This document shows positions 1-6,292 of a DNA stretch of 36,317 nt, one piece after another (within the stretch, counting starts at the first letter, position 1; the number at the start of each line of letters is the position of its first letter). A program made the translations under genes and the position numbers. Below the pieces are notes generated by a model. The model ran no database searches. It saw nothing but the letters and a program-made list of their open reading frames with translations, and had not been told where the DNA came from. Location of the stretch: positions 1-36,317 of IMG/VR virus record IMGVR_UViG_3300034198_015370; one strand, given 5' to 3'. Source of the stretch: a virus.

Positions 1-1
1 T

Positions 2-93
2 GGGCGTGGGTGTTGGTACACGGGAGGGTCTTATAAACCCTTTAGCATCAGATGGGTGTTCTTGACTAGGTTCAAATCCTAGCACGCCTACCA
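2..93 (+). tRNA. tRNA gene with long (class II) variable arm; anticodon reads UAU in the best fold
   Basis: The acceptor stem pairs 2-8 with 83-89 (one G-T pair), followed by discriminator A90 and an encoded CCA at 91-93. The T arm is clear: stem 66-70 with 78-82 around a TTCAAAT loop. The anticodon stem 25-29/37-41 is perfect, with the 7-base loop CTTATAA, so the anticodon is TAT (codon AUA, Ile). Between anticodon and T arms lie 24 bases that can form a variable stem 44-49/55-60. The D arm is short (about 10-12/19-21 with a TTGGTA loop) and the usual T8 is missing. A long variable arm normally marks Leu, Ser or Tyr tRNAs, so the amino-acid identity is uncertain. The gene could also be degenerate. 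Confidence 0.65.
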
Positions 94-113
94 TTATCGT
101 TTTGGGGAGTTGA

Positions 114-332
114 ATGGAAAATAAAATTGTGAAAGATCTGCCTGTAGGTATTTTGATAATGGTGATATCAAACTTTTCCCTTTTGGCAGTTGATTATATT
201 ATACACCTCCCCAAAACTTGGTTCAGTATACCATTAGCAGTAGTTTGTTCTGTTATGTATTGGAACCTTTTTCAGTTTGGTTGGAAAATTGCTTTTGAAG
301 GATTAGAAATTGACAATACTGAAAAACAATAA
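114..332 (+). CDS. small two-helix membrane protein, function unknown
   Basis: This 72-residue protein has two hydrophobic stretches, about residues 10-30 and 36-57, so it is probably a small inner-membrane protein of the infected cell. The ATG at 114 follows a good ribosome-binding site (GGGGAG at 104-109). It starts 20 bases after the tRNA gene, and its 3' end overlaps the next reading frame by 23 bases, which suggests the two are translated together. I do not recognise the family. Small membrane proteins of unknown role are common beside T4-type replication genes. Confidence 0.7.
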   Translation: MENKIVKDLPVGILIMVISNFSLLAVDYIIHLPKTWFSIPLAVVCSVMYWNLFQFGWKIAFEGLEIDNTEKQ

Positions 333-534
333 CTTTGTAGAGGAAATAGAACTACTTTGTAAAAGTAAAAATATCGAATACATCGATGCTGTCGTTTTTT
401 GGTGTGAAAAAAATAATCTCGAAGTAGAAACTGCTGCATATTGGATTAAAAAAGATCCAGCAATGAAAGCTAAAATTCAAGCTGAAGCTGAAATTCTTAA
501 TGTTCTTAAGAGAGGCGCACGACTTCCCGTCTGA
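310..534 (+). CDS. 33: late-transcription coactivator, gp33-like
   Basis: This 74-residue acidic and helical protein has the pattern of marine T4-like gp33: a short N-terminal helix, then YIDAVVFWCEKNNLEVE around residues 24-38, and a C-terminal helix with AEAEILNVLK. In T4, gp33 bridges the gp45 sliding clamp and host RNA polymerase, and with gp55 activates late promoters. The start is a TTG at 310. It is supported by AAGGA at 298-302 with a 7-base spacing, and there is no in-frame ATG before the conserved part. T4 gp33 is 112 residues, so this is a short version. TATAAATA-like motifs upstream of many genes in this window fit the role. The assignment comes from motif memory. Confidence 0.65.
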   Translation: MTILKNNNFVEEIELLCKSKNIEYIDAVVFWCEKNNLEVETAAYWIKKDPAMKAKIQAEAEILNVLKRGARLPV

Positions 535-540
535 TAAATA
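533..540 (+). promoter_or_regulatory. T4-type late promoter motif GATAAATA
   Basis: Seven of eight bases match the T4 late consensus TATAAATA. The motif overlaps the stop codon of the gp33-like gene and lies 27 bases upstream of the metallopeptidase ATG at 568, which has its own AAGGAGG site at 556-562. Confidence 0.45.
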
Positions 541-567
541 CTTGCAAAAGTATAAAGGAGGTCGCCA

Positions 568-1023
568 ATGTACATTAGAACTTCAGGTAAACCTACTAAG
601 ATACAAATTGCCTACTGTAAAGATGCCATGAGGTTTTTCGGTAGAAAGCTATTAAGTGAAAATCTTTACCACAAACTTAATATCAAATTAGTGTTCGAAA
701 AGTTTAACAGTAAACAAAAAGAATACGCTTTTTGTGAATGGGAATTCGAAAACAATAGAGCTAAAGATTACATTATAACAGTAAACAATAATCTTTCTAA
801 GAAAGAAACTCTTCTCGCGATCGCGCACGAGATGGTCCATGTTAAACAGTACGCCAAGGGCGAATTGAAAGATTATCTAAGAGTTAATAAGTGTAAGTGG
901 AAAGGTAAGATAATCGACTCTGACGCTGTAGATTATTGGGACCATCCATGGGAGATAGAAGCCCACGGTAGAGAAAAAGGCTTGTACGTTAAATACCTTG
1001 AAAGTTTGAAGAAAGCAAAGTGA
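568..1023 (+). CDS. SprT-like zinc metallopeptidase
   Basis: This 151-residue protein carries the zinc-peptidase motif HEMVH at residues 87-91 (two histidine ligands and the catalytic glutamate). It is followed by HPWEIEAHGRE at 126-136, a likely source of the third metal ligand (an acidic or histidine residue). This HExxH plus PWE-EA-GRE arrangement is common in small phage SprT/WSS1-like proteins. The substrate is unknown; cellular relatives act on DNA-protein crosslinks. A very good ribosome-binding site (AAGGAGG) precedes the ATG at 568. Its stop overlaps the possible GTG start of gp59. Its position beside gp59 and gp32 suggests a role in DNA metabolism, which is inference only. Confidence 0.75.
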   Translation: MYIRTSGKPTKIQIAYCKDAMRFFGRKLLSENLYHKLNIKLVFEKFNSKQKEYAFCEWEFENNRAKDYIITVNNNLSKKETLLAIAHEMVHVKQYAKGELKDYLRVNKCKWKGKIIDSDAVDYWDHPWEIEAHGREKGLYVKYLESLKKAK

Positions 1024-1025
1024 GT

Positions 1026-1604
1026 ATGTCTGCTATAGAATGTTATAAAGAATATTTGGCGCTGAAGAATCACTTCACGAAAACTTCTTACGACTATTTC
1101 AAATACAATGGTAAAGTTAAAGTCAACCCTTCTTCTTTTGAATGTCGTAAAGATAAACTGTTTTTCCAAAAGCTTGCTAAGCATCCTGATGTTAAAAATT
1201 TCCTAGTCGCTAATTTTTCTTTAAATGAAAAACTTTGGATCAAAGAATTAGCATATAGCGACGAAGCTGAAAAGGTTTATAAGGAATGGGTTAAGCGCCA
1301 ACAGTCTTTCACTTACCTCTTTAAACAAGACCTTTCTAAACTTGATACGGATTTCAATGTAAATTTCGTAGTCAAAAATAACGAGCACCCTATTCTTCTA
1401 AAGAGGTATTTCGCCAAAGAAATTTCTTTAGAGACTTTGTGTTTGCTTTTAGAGTTTGCTGATGCTAAGAAGTATTGGGACACTAAGATGCAGTACGATT
1501 TGGTTTGGGATAACTCCAAAATCAAAATTGAGAAATATACACCATTCATCAACGTAGATAAAAATAATCTTAAAAAAATTGTTATTGACTATTTTGACGA
1601 ATAG
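1026..1604 (+). CDS. 59: gp59 loader of the replicative helicase
   Basis: The 192-residue protein matches the T4 gp59 layout: an N-terminal segment with YDYFKYNGKV near residues 23-32, the basic RKDKLFFQKLAKHP stretch, a W-I acidic segment, and a C-terminal domain with a DLVWDN motif. In T4, gp59 binds forked DNA and gp32-coated DNA and loads helicase gp41. T4 gp59 is 217 residues, so the size is close. A GTG two codons earlier (1020) overlaps the previous stop and could be used instead; I prefer the ATG at 1026. gp32, its partner in the T4 system, follows 75 bases later. Confidence 0.85.
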   Translation: MSAIECYKEYLALKNHFTKTSYDYFKYNGKVKVNPSSFECRKDKLFFQKLAKHPDVKNFLVANFSLNEKLWIKELAYSDEAEKVYKEWVKRQQSFTYLFKQDLSKLDTDFNVNFVVKNNEHPILLKRYFAKEISLETLCLLLEFADAKKYWDTKMQYDLVWDNSKIKIEKYTPFINVDKNNLKKIVIDYFDE

Positions 1605-1611
1605 AGGTATA

Positions 1612-1648
1612 CTAAATAATGTTGAGCGTATACAGCTCGATATAAATC
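1612..1648 (+). promoter_or_regulatory. late-promoter-like motifs in the gp32 leader
   Basis: Two AT-rich motifs resemble T4 late promoters: CTAAATA at 1612-1618 and TATAAATC at 1641-1648 (7 of 8 to the consensus). Both lie upstream of the gp32 ATG at 1680. In T4, gene 32 is served by several promoters, so more than one site is plausible. Confidence 0.4.
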
Positions 1649-1668
1649 ATACAACATACAAATCATAC
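1622..1668 (+). promoter_or_regulatory. candidate gp32 translational operator (hairpin plus AU-rich repeat)
   Basis: A stem of six pairs joins TTGAGC (1622-1627) to GCTCGA (1635-1640) over a 7-base loop; one pair is U-G. It is followed by an unstructured AU-rich tract holding the 9-base direct repeat AAATCATAC at 1644-1652 and 1660-1668, then the ribosome-binding site GGAG at 1669-1672. T4 gp32 represses its own mRNA by nucleating at a leader pseudoknot and spreading over an unstructured AU-rich tract. The arrangement here is similar in kind, not in sequence. Confidence 0.45.
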
Positions 1669-1679
1669 GGAGAATACAT

Positions 1680-2591
1680 ATGGTAGATTTTTCTAAGCTC
1701 AAGGCTATGTCTGGTAAGAAGTCTCTCGAGGCGCTGACTAGCGAACTTACTAAGCTTTCTGGTTCGCAAGAATCAAAAAAGGATACACGCTTTTGGTATC
1801 CCTCAGTTGATAAGGCTGGTAACGGTTATGCCGTAATTCGATTCCTCCCCGCTCCTGGCGAAGAAGATGTTCCTTTCATTCGCATGTTTGACCACGGTTT
1901 TCAGGGTCCATCGGGTCTTTGGTATATCGAAAATTCACTGACCACTTTGGGTAAGCAAGACCCTGTTTCCGAGTATAACTCTAAGCTTTGGAACTCAGGC
2001 GTTGAAGCTAATAAGGAAATCGCTCGTAAGCAAAAGCGTCGCCTTTCGTTTATTTCGAATATTTACGTCGTGAGCGATCCTTCTAACCCTGAAAACGAAG
2101 GTAAGAACTTTCTTTTCAGCTACGGTAAGAAGATTTTCGATAAGCTTAATGAGGCTATGAATCCTCAGTTCGCGGACGAGGAAGCTTTGAATCCTTTCCA
2201 CCTTTGGGAAGGTGCTAACTTCAAGCTTAAGATTCGTAATGTTGAAGGTTATCGTAACTATGATAAGTCTGAGTTTGATAAGCCCAAGCCTCTTTCAGAC
2301 GACGACTCAGATCTTGAGGCTATTTGGTCAAAGGAATATTCGCTTCAAGAATTCCTTGATGCTAAGAACTTTAAGTCTTACGAAGACCTAAAGGATCGTT
2401 TGTCTAAGGTTCTTGACGAAAATGCTTCAAAGAATACTAAGTTCGATAAGGCTGAGAGCACTGATCTTCCTTGGGGTAAGGAAAGCGATACGCCAAGTAT
2501 CAAGTCTTCACCAGCTCCCAAGTATGCGGCTGCTGATGATAGTGATGATGACGAGTCGCTAGAGTTTTTTAAGAAGCTTGCTAGCAAGTGA
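1680..2591 (+). CDS. 32: gp32 single-stranded DNA-binding protein
   Basis: This 303-residue protein follows T4 gp32 throughout: a basic N-terminal segment for cooperativity (residues 1-30), AGNGYAVIRFLP at 46-57, DHGF at 71-74, SNPENEGKNF around 135-144, WEGANFKLKI, and an acidic serine-rich C-terminal tail for partner proteins (DDSDDDESLEFF). It coats single-stranded DNA in replication, recombination and repair. All three zinc-binding cysteines of T4 gp32 are absent, and the protein has no cysteine at all; the region is replaced by ENSLTTLGKQDPVSEYN at 84-100. As I recall this is shared by marine relatives. Codon use favours AAG for lysine, unlike neighbouring genes that favour AAA, as expected for a very highly expressed gene. 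Confidence 0.95.
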   Translation: MVDFSKLKAMSGKKSLEALTSELTKLSGSQESKKDTRFWYPSVDKAGNGYAVIRFLPAPGEEDVPFIRMFDHGFQGPSGLWYIENSLTTLGKQDPVSEYNSKLWNSGVEANKEIARKQKRRLSFISNIYVVSDPSNPENEGKNFLFSYGKKIFDKLNEAMNPQFADEEALNPFHLWEGANFKLKIRNVEGYRNYDKSEFDKPKPLSDDDSDLEAIWSKEYSLQEFLDAKNFKSYEDLKDRLSKVLDENASKNTKFDKAESTDLPWGKESDTPSIKSSPAPKYAAADDSDDDESLEFFKKLASK

Positions 2592-2594
2592 TAG

Positions 2595-2624
2595 AAAGGG
2601 AGCTTCGGCTCCCTTTTTTTTTTT
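2595..2624 (+). terminator. strong intrinsic terminator after gp32
   Basis: GGGAGC (2598-2603), a TTCG tetraloop, and GCTCCC (2608-2613) form a perfect stem, extendable by three A-T pairs, followed by eleven T residues (2614-2624). It sits between the convergent gp32 gene and the 740-residue minus-strand gene. Read leftward, the same hairpin is followed only by TTTC, so it should act weakly in that direction. Confidence 0.95.
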
Positions 2625-4845
2625 ATGCCGTGAATTGCAAATTCTTCATTTGCTCGTTGAATAGACCACTTCTCATCAAATCGCCAAAGAACGAATTATC
2701 AGAAACTCGCATATCATTACTGCCGTTATAATCAGAAGAAGAAGAGTTCAACTGTGTTCTTTGACCACCAGCCTGTTGCTGACTTTGTGCTGCATTTGAT
2801 TCTTCAGAGGCTCTAATAGCGGCTTGTCTTGATCTATCCTCTAAAGAAGATTGCTGTACAGCTGTTTGCTGTAGCATAGAGGTCCTTTCTGTTCTTGGAC
2901 CCATCATAGTTCCTGCGCCAGTCAACCCTCCTAACAATAAACCTGCTAACCCACCTAGAGCAGCTCCTCTGCCGCCTCCGATCATACCACCCATCATAGC
3001 TAGTGGGTTGGCTCCCATACCCATACCAGGCTGCATACCCATACCCATTTCTTGAGGACCTCCCATTGGTCCACCGCCCATAGTTTGAGCCATCGGTATG
3101 CCGTGAAACCTTTGCATCATAGCAGCTTCTCGGTAACTCATACCGCCGCTCTCGCCGCCCATTCCCCCTGTGCCGCCCCCTGATCCACCACCATATTGAC
3201 CACCGCCTGGAGCTCCTGCGCCGCCCCCTGGTCCACCGCCATATTGTTTTCTGCCTGGAGCGCCTCCTACGGCTTCCTGCAGCCAACCAGCGGCGTTGCT
3301 ACCTTTGCCACCAGCTCCCCAAATAGCTTCTTGGCCGAAACCAACGTGAATTCTAGAGCCACCCATGTAGTCTTCGCCAGCTCCGATTCCTGTTGCTCCT
3401 CCTGCGTGAGCTGCAGCAACGAATTTTTTCATAATAGCTTGATCAGCTTTACTGGCTGGGTTCAATTGTCTATCGCCTATGAATAGGTCGACATCAGCAG
3501 CGTTACCGTTATCATGTCTAGTAGAACCAGTTCTAGCACCACCCTGGCCAGCGGCAGGTTGTCCTCCAGATTTAACTCTAACAGTTACACCACCAGATTC
3601 ATCGGCAGCTTTTTGTAACACACCTTTCAGCTTCTGACTGATTGGTAATTTTCTAGTAGCAGCTTCTCTCCCTTGATCTTCTATAACTTGACCGCCACCA
3701 GAGCTTGATTGACCTTGTTCGCCTCCAGCTCCACCTAAAGCTGGAGTTGCTCCTGGTCTTTGTTGTGCAGTAGCGTTAGGCTGACCTGATTGAGCAGCTG
3801 GAGTTGCTCCTGGAATTTGTTGTGCAGTAGCGTTAGGCTGACCTGATTGAGCAGCTGGTGTAGTATTAACTGTAGAAGCATCGCCTTGTAAACCAGCAGC
3901 TGCTACATTTTGATTGTATTTTTTTAACCAAGAAGATTGGTAAGTTTGTGCAGTTTGACCCCTGTTAACCGTTAATGCTTTGGGACTCATATTGCCTTCT
4001 GGGTTGCCCGTGTACCAAACATTAGGAACTTTGGAAACGTCACCCTTAACTCTCACTAAAATTTCTTTGATATAATTTTTAGCAACAGCATCTTGAAGTT
4101 CTGGCGGAGCCATCATAGCTCTAGGGAACATTTGAACATCTACGCCGATTTTTTGAGCTTGAGCTTTCCAAGTGCTATCAGTAAATTGATACCCGCCAGA
4201 AGCAGTAGAACCTTGACCTTCAGCAAAACTTGGGTTGCGGTAAGAGTTAGGTGATTCTTTACCTTTGATTGTTTTTCTTATTAATTCTACTTTTTGTTCT
4301 TCAGTGCCCGCAAATTGAGCTACACCGCCACCTGGTATATTTCCTCCAGGTTCCCCAACTGTAGTTCCTCTACCTGCCACATAGCCAGCGCCACCCGCAG
4401 CCAAAGCTCCAGCACCTGCAGCTGCTATCGTAGCATATTTACCAAAAACCCTTCCAGCAAGTTTTTTTGCCCAACCAGTAATACCTCCTCCGTCACCATC
4501 TCCTTCTTTTTTACCGCCCGCAGCATTATCATCAAGAGATTTTTTAATATCTCTCAAAGTCGAAAGCATATTTTGCTGTATCTGAATAGACTGTTGAAGA
4601 ATACTATTATTGTTTTCTATTTTAGAAGCAGTTTGTTGAGACTGAGTGTTTAAGGTGTTGATACTAGAAATCATTTCATTGTAATTGGTCTTATTACTAG
4701 AAAAAACGTTACTAATATCTTTAATAACCTTTGAAATGTTTTTGTTATGTTCTCCAGCCGCTTGCTTAAAGCTATTTGTCACATTACCCATAGTGGAAAT
4801 GTGTTTAGCAAGTTGTGATATACCTGAAGATTCTTGACCAGCCAT
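2623..4845 (-). CDS. virion cell-wall hydrolase with transglycosylase-like and M15-type peptidase motifs; possible tape measure
   Basis: This is a 740-residue protein. Residues 1-110 look like a coiled coil. Residues 137-158 are a hydrophobic Gly/Ala stretch. Residues 190-310 resemble a lytic transglycosylase fold, with E197 in KGKESPNS and GGYQFTDSTW at 217-226. Residues 400-520 resemble an M15/VanY-type peptidase: S-x-H-x-x-G-x-A-x-D at 441-451 (H444, D451) and RIHVGFG with H500. The C-terminal third is rich in Gly and Met, with a second hydrophobic stretch near 618-645. It starts 3 bases after the gp51 stop, where lambda-like phages place the tape measure after the chaperone pair, and tape measures often carry such domains. 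The function as tape measure is inference; wall hydrolysis during DNA entry is more secure. Confidence 0.7.
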   Translation of the reverse strand: MAGQESSGISQLAKHISTMGNVTNSFKQAAGEHNKNISKVIKDISNVFSSNKTNYNEMISSINTLNTQSQQTASKIENNNSILQQSIQIQQNMLSTLRDIKKSLDDNAAGGKKEGDGDGGGITGWAKKLAGRVFGKYATIAAAGAGALAAGGAGYVAGRGTTVGEPGGNIPGGGVAQFAGTEEQKVELIRKTIKGKESPNSYRNPSFAEGQGSTASGGYQFTDSTWKAQAQKIGVDVQMFPRAMMAPPELQDAVAKNYIKEILVRVKGDVSKVPNVWYTGNPEGNMSPKALTVNRGQTAQTYQSSWLKKYNQNVAAAGLQGDASTVNTTPAAQSGQPNATAQQIPGATPAAQSGQPNATAQQRPGATPALGGAGGEQGQSSSGGGQVIEDQGREAATRKLPISQKLKGVLQKAADESGGVTVRVKSGGQPAAGQGGARTGSTRHDNGNAADVDLFIGDRQLNPASKADQAIMKKFVAAAHAGGATGIGAGEDYMGGSRIHVGFGQEAIWGAGGKGSNAAGWLQEAVGGAPGRKQYGGGPGGGAGAPGGGQYGGGSGGGTGGMGGESGGMSYREAAMMQRFHGIPMAQTMGGGPMGGPQEMGMGMQPGMGMGANPLAMMGGMIGGGRGAALGGLAGLLLGGLTGAGTMMGPRTERTSMLQQTAVQQSSLEDRSRQAAIRASEESNAAQSQQQAGGQRTQLNSSSSDYNGSNDMRVSDNSFFGDLMRSGLFNEQMKNLQFTA
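3745..3858 (-). repeat. two tandem 57-base repeats in the linker of the hydrolase
   Basis: Two near-identical 57-base copies encode a 19-residue unit, TPAAQSGQPNATAQQ followed by I/R-PGA, at about residues 329-366. They lie in the Ala/Gln/Pro-rich linker between the two enzyme-like domains, where copy-number change would alter linker length. Confidence 0.85.
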
Positions 4846-4848
4846 CTA

Positions 4849-5025
4849 TTAACCTTTTTGTTTTTCTTCTTCTATTTTCTTTAAATGCGTGACTAACATT
4901 TCAACATATATGTCTCTTTCAAAGGGTATCATATTCTCAATATCAGTAAGAGAATATTTATGGTGCTGAATCAAAGAGAAATTTACAGTGTAGTAATTTT
5001 CTAAATTGTTATGATTCAGCGCCAC
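4849..5025 (-). CDS. 51: gp51-like baseplate hub assembly catalyst / chaperone tail extension
   Basis: This 58-residue frame carries ENYYTVNFSLIQHHKYSLTD and then the MIPFERDIYVEML segment, the pattern I associate with marine T4-like gp51. It overlaps the end of gp26 by ten bases in the -1 frame. The only initiator before the conserved part is a GTG (5025-5023), and no ribosome-binding site precedes it, only a run of T. It is therefore better explained as the C-terminal extension of gp26 made by -1 frameshifting: slipping on the T run adds one Phe and continues into this frame, giving a 291-residue fusion. T4 gp51 is a separate and much larger protein. The stop lies 3 bases before the 740-residue gene. 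Confidence 0.7.
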   Translation of the reverse strand: MALNHNNLENYYTVNFSLIQHHKYSLTDIENMIPFERDIYVEMLVTHLKKIEEEKQKG

Positions 5026-5034
5026 GAAAAAAAA
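4961..5034 (-). promoter_or_regulatory. candidate programmed -1 frameshift site with downstream stem-loop
   Basis: In the coding (minus) strand, eight T residues (5034-5027) contain T-TTT-TTT in phase with the gp26 frame, the classical X-XXY-YYZ heptamer (5034-5028). Slipping back one base leads straight into the gp51 frame, three codons before the gp26 stop. Downstream, 5024-5012 pairs with 4973-4961 in 12 of 13 positions (one C-A mismatch). The uninterrupted 9-pair part begins 7 bases after the slip site. Inside the 38-base loop a second 6-pair stem (5007-5002 with 4985-4980) can form. Confidence 0.7.
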
Positions 5035-5723
5035 TCATTTAACGAACTTAGAACGATTTTTCTATCGTTCCCCATTTCGTTTTTATACTCAATAGTGTGT
5101 TCAATTTTAGGCGCAGTCATAAGGAATTCGTTAACCGATTCAAACGTTTTAATATCTAAATTCTCTAAAAACTCTTCTAGTTCTTGTCTTTTATAGTCTT
5201 TGACATTATAGATTTCGTCTTCAACGAAAACGTTATCAATACATCTTATGATCAACTCAAACATGTAATCTTTTTCTAAACTCAAAAACTCTTTATCATC
5301 GTATAGAGAAGCAGAAGGGTATTTCATAGTCATACCGACCTTATCATTTATCTTGATAACGTTATCGATATTTTCTGGGTAATTAACTTCAATAGTGTTC
5401 AGGTCGATCTCGAAATCATAAACCTTATTATCTTCAGAATCTTTGTAAGAGACTTTAATCTTATTGTCTACAGAAACAGCTCTCAATTTTAAGAAAATAA
5501 ATTCTAAATCAAAAATAGAAAGCTTGTTGATGTCCAATTTTTCTAACAAACAATTGTTAACAACTTGTTTAATTGCTGATAACGAATCAGAAGGGTTATC
5601 GCTTTCTTTCGCCATCAACAGTAGTTTTTCTTCTTTAACCAGAAATGGTCTAAATGTATAGGTCTTTTTTAAAGAAGGTACATTGATATTATAAATCGGG
5701 TACTCTATTTTTGGTAGTGACAT
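5016..5723 (-). CDS. 26: gp26-like baseplate hub protein / tail assembly chaperone
   Basis: This 235-residue protein resembles the T4_baseplate (gp26) family: an N-terminal beta segment (IEYPIYNINVPSLKKTYTFRPF at about 5-26, then VKEEKLLLMA), an acidic middle part with many alternating hydrophobic residues, and a helical C-terminal part. T4 gp26 is 208 residues and is needed to build the baseplate hub. The ATG follows TGGAGC on the minus strand. As in T4, gp51 follows gp26. The last codons run through the T-rich slippery site, so most ribosomes should stop at TGA (5018-5016) and a fraction may shift into gp51. This parallels lambda gpG/gpGT, whose short and extended forms wrap the tape measure. 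Confidence 0.75.
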   Translation of the reverse strand: MSLPKIEYPIYNINVPSLKKTYTFRPFLVKEEKLLLMAKESDNPSDSLSAIKQVVNNCLLEKLDINKLSIFDLEFIFLKLRAVSVDNKIKVSYKDSEDNKVYDFEIDLNTIEVNYPENIDNVIKINDKVGMTMKYPSASLYDDKEFLSLEKDYMFELIIRCIDNVFVEDEIYNVKDYKRQELEEFLENLDIKTFESVNEFLMTAPKIEHTIEYKNEMGNDRKIVLSSLNDFFSWR

Positions 5724-5738
5724 ATTATAGCTCCAAAA

Positions 5739-6284
5739 TTAAATTAAATTGTAATTCGCATAAGTGATACCAACATTCATTCTTATAAGCTCAGAGCTAC
5801 CCCAGTTTAAAGATGTTTCTTGAATAGAAGTCGGGTAAGCATCGAATAAATTGTAAGTGTGAACAATATAACCGCTTGGGTCATATACAGTTATTTGAAT
5901 TGTTGTTGAATAGTTGTCTTTATACTCAGCATAGTAGCCTGGAATTTGATTTTCAGCGCCGTTGTATTGAAAAATTCTTCTAGTCCATTCATACCAAAAA
6001 CGCCAAATTTCGCCGTCATTATCGCATATCATTGATATAGAATTTTCACTAAAGTTTGCGCTGTGCGCTTGCTTTTGGGTAGGTCCAACACCGTATCTTT
6101 GATTATCAGTTGTCAATATAGTTATGCCTGGCATTTTGATACTGTCAGCTCTGAACCTCATCATATCAGGGACAGGAGTATTTCTCAAAATGTTAGGAGG
6201 TCTTATAGCAATTTCAAAATGATTACCTTTTAGGTATCCATATTGCTCTATATTACTCTTAAATGTTTCTATGTTAAAAGGCAT
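5739..6284 (-). CDS. tail-tube-fold protein (gp19/gp54-like)
   Basis: The 181-residue sequence follows the tail-tube pattern of T4 gp19: GNHFEIAI near the N-terminus, a central MRFRADSIKMPGITI segment comparable to the gp19 CKATALPAG region, WRFWYEWTRRI in place of a FVDWQSI-like helix, and a C-terminal LFDAYPTSIQETSLNW plus NVGITYANYNL, comparable to WPTNVGELQLDW plus LALDYW. It could be a tube subunit or, given its place among baseplate genes, the tube initiator (gp54 role) joining tube and baseplate. It lies 8 bases after the preceding gene and 15 bases before gp26 in the same direction. Confidence 0.7.
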   Translation of the reverse strand: MPFNIETFKSNIEQYGYLKGNHFEIAIRPPNILRNTPVPDMMRFRADSIKMPGITILTTDNQRYGVGPTQKQAHSANFSENSISMICDNDGEIWRFWYEWTRRIFQYNGAENQIPGYYAEYKDNYSTTIQITVYDPSGYIVHTYNLFDAYPTSIQETSLNWGSSELIRMNVGITYANYNLI

Positions 6285-6292
6285 TATTGATC

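Noticed and set aside
2834-3286. Arg/Gly-rich 150-codon frame on the minus strand
   Set aside because: It overlaps the Gly/Met-rich end of the 740-residue hydrolase in another frame and is a by-product of its low-complexity codons.
4955-4962. CATAAATA on the minus strand inside gp51 as a late promoter for the hydrolase gene
   Set aside because: It lies inside coding sequence 110 bases from the start, beside the frameshift stem; one such match in AT-rich coding DNA is expected by chance.
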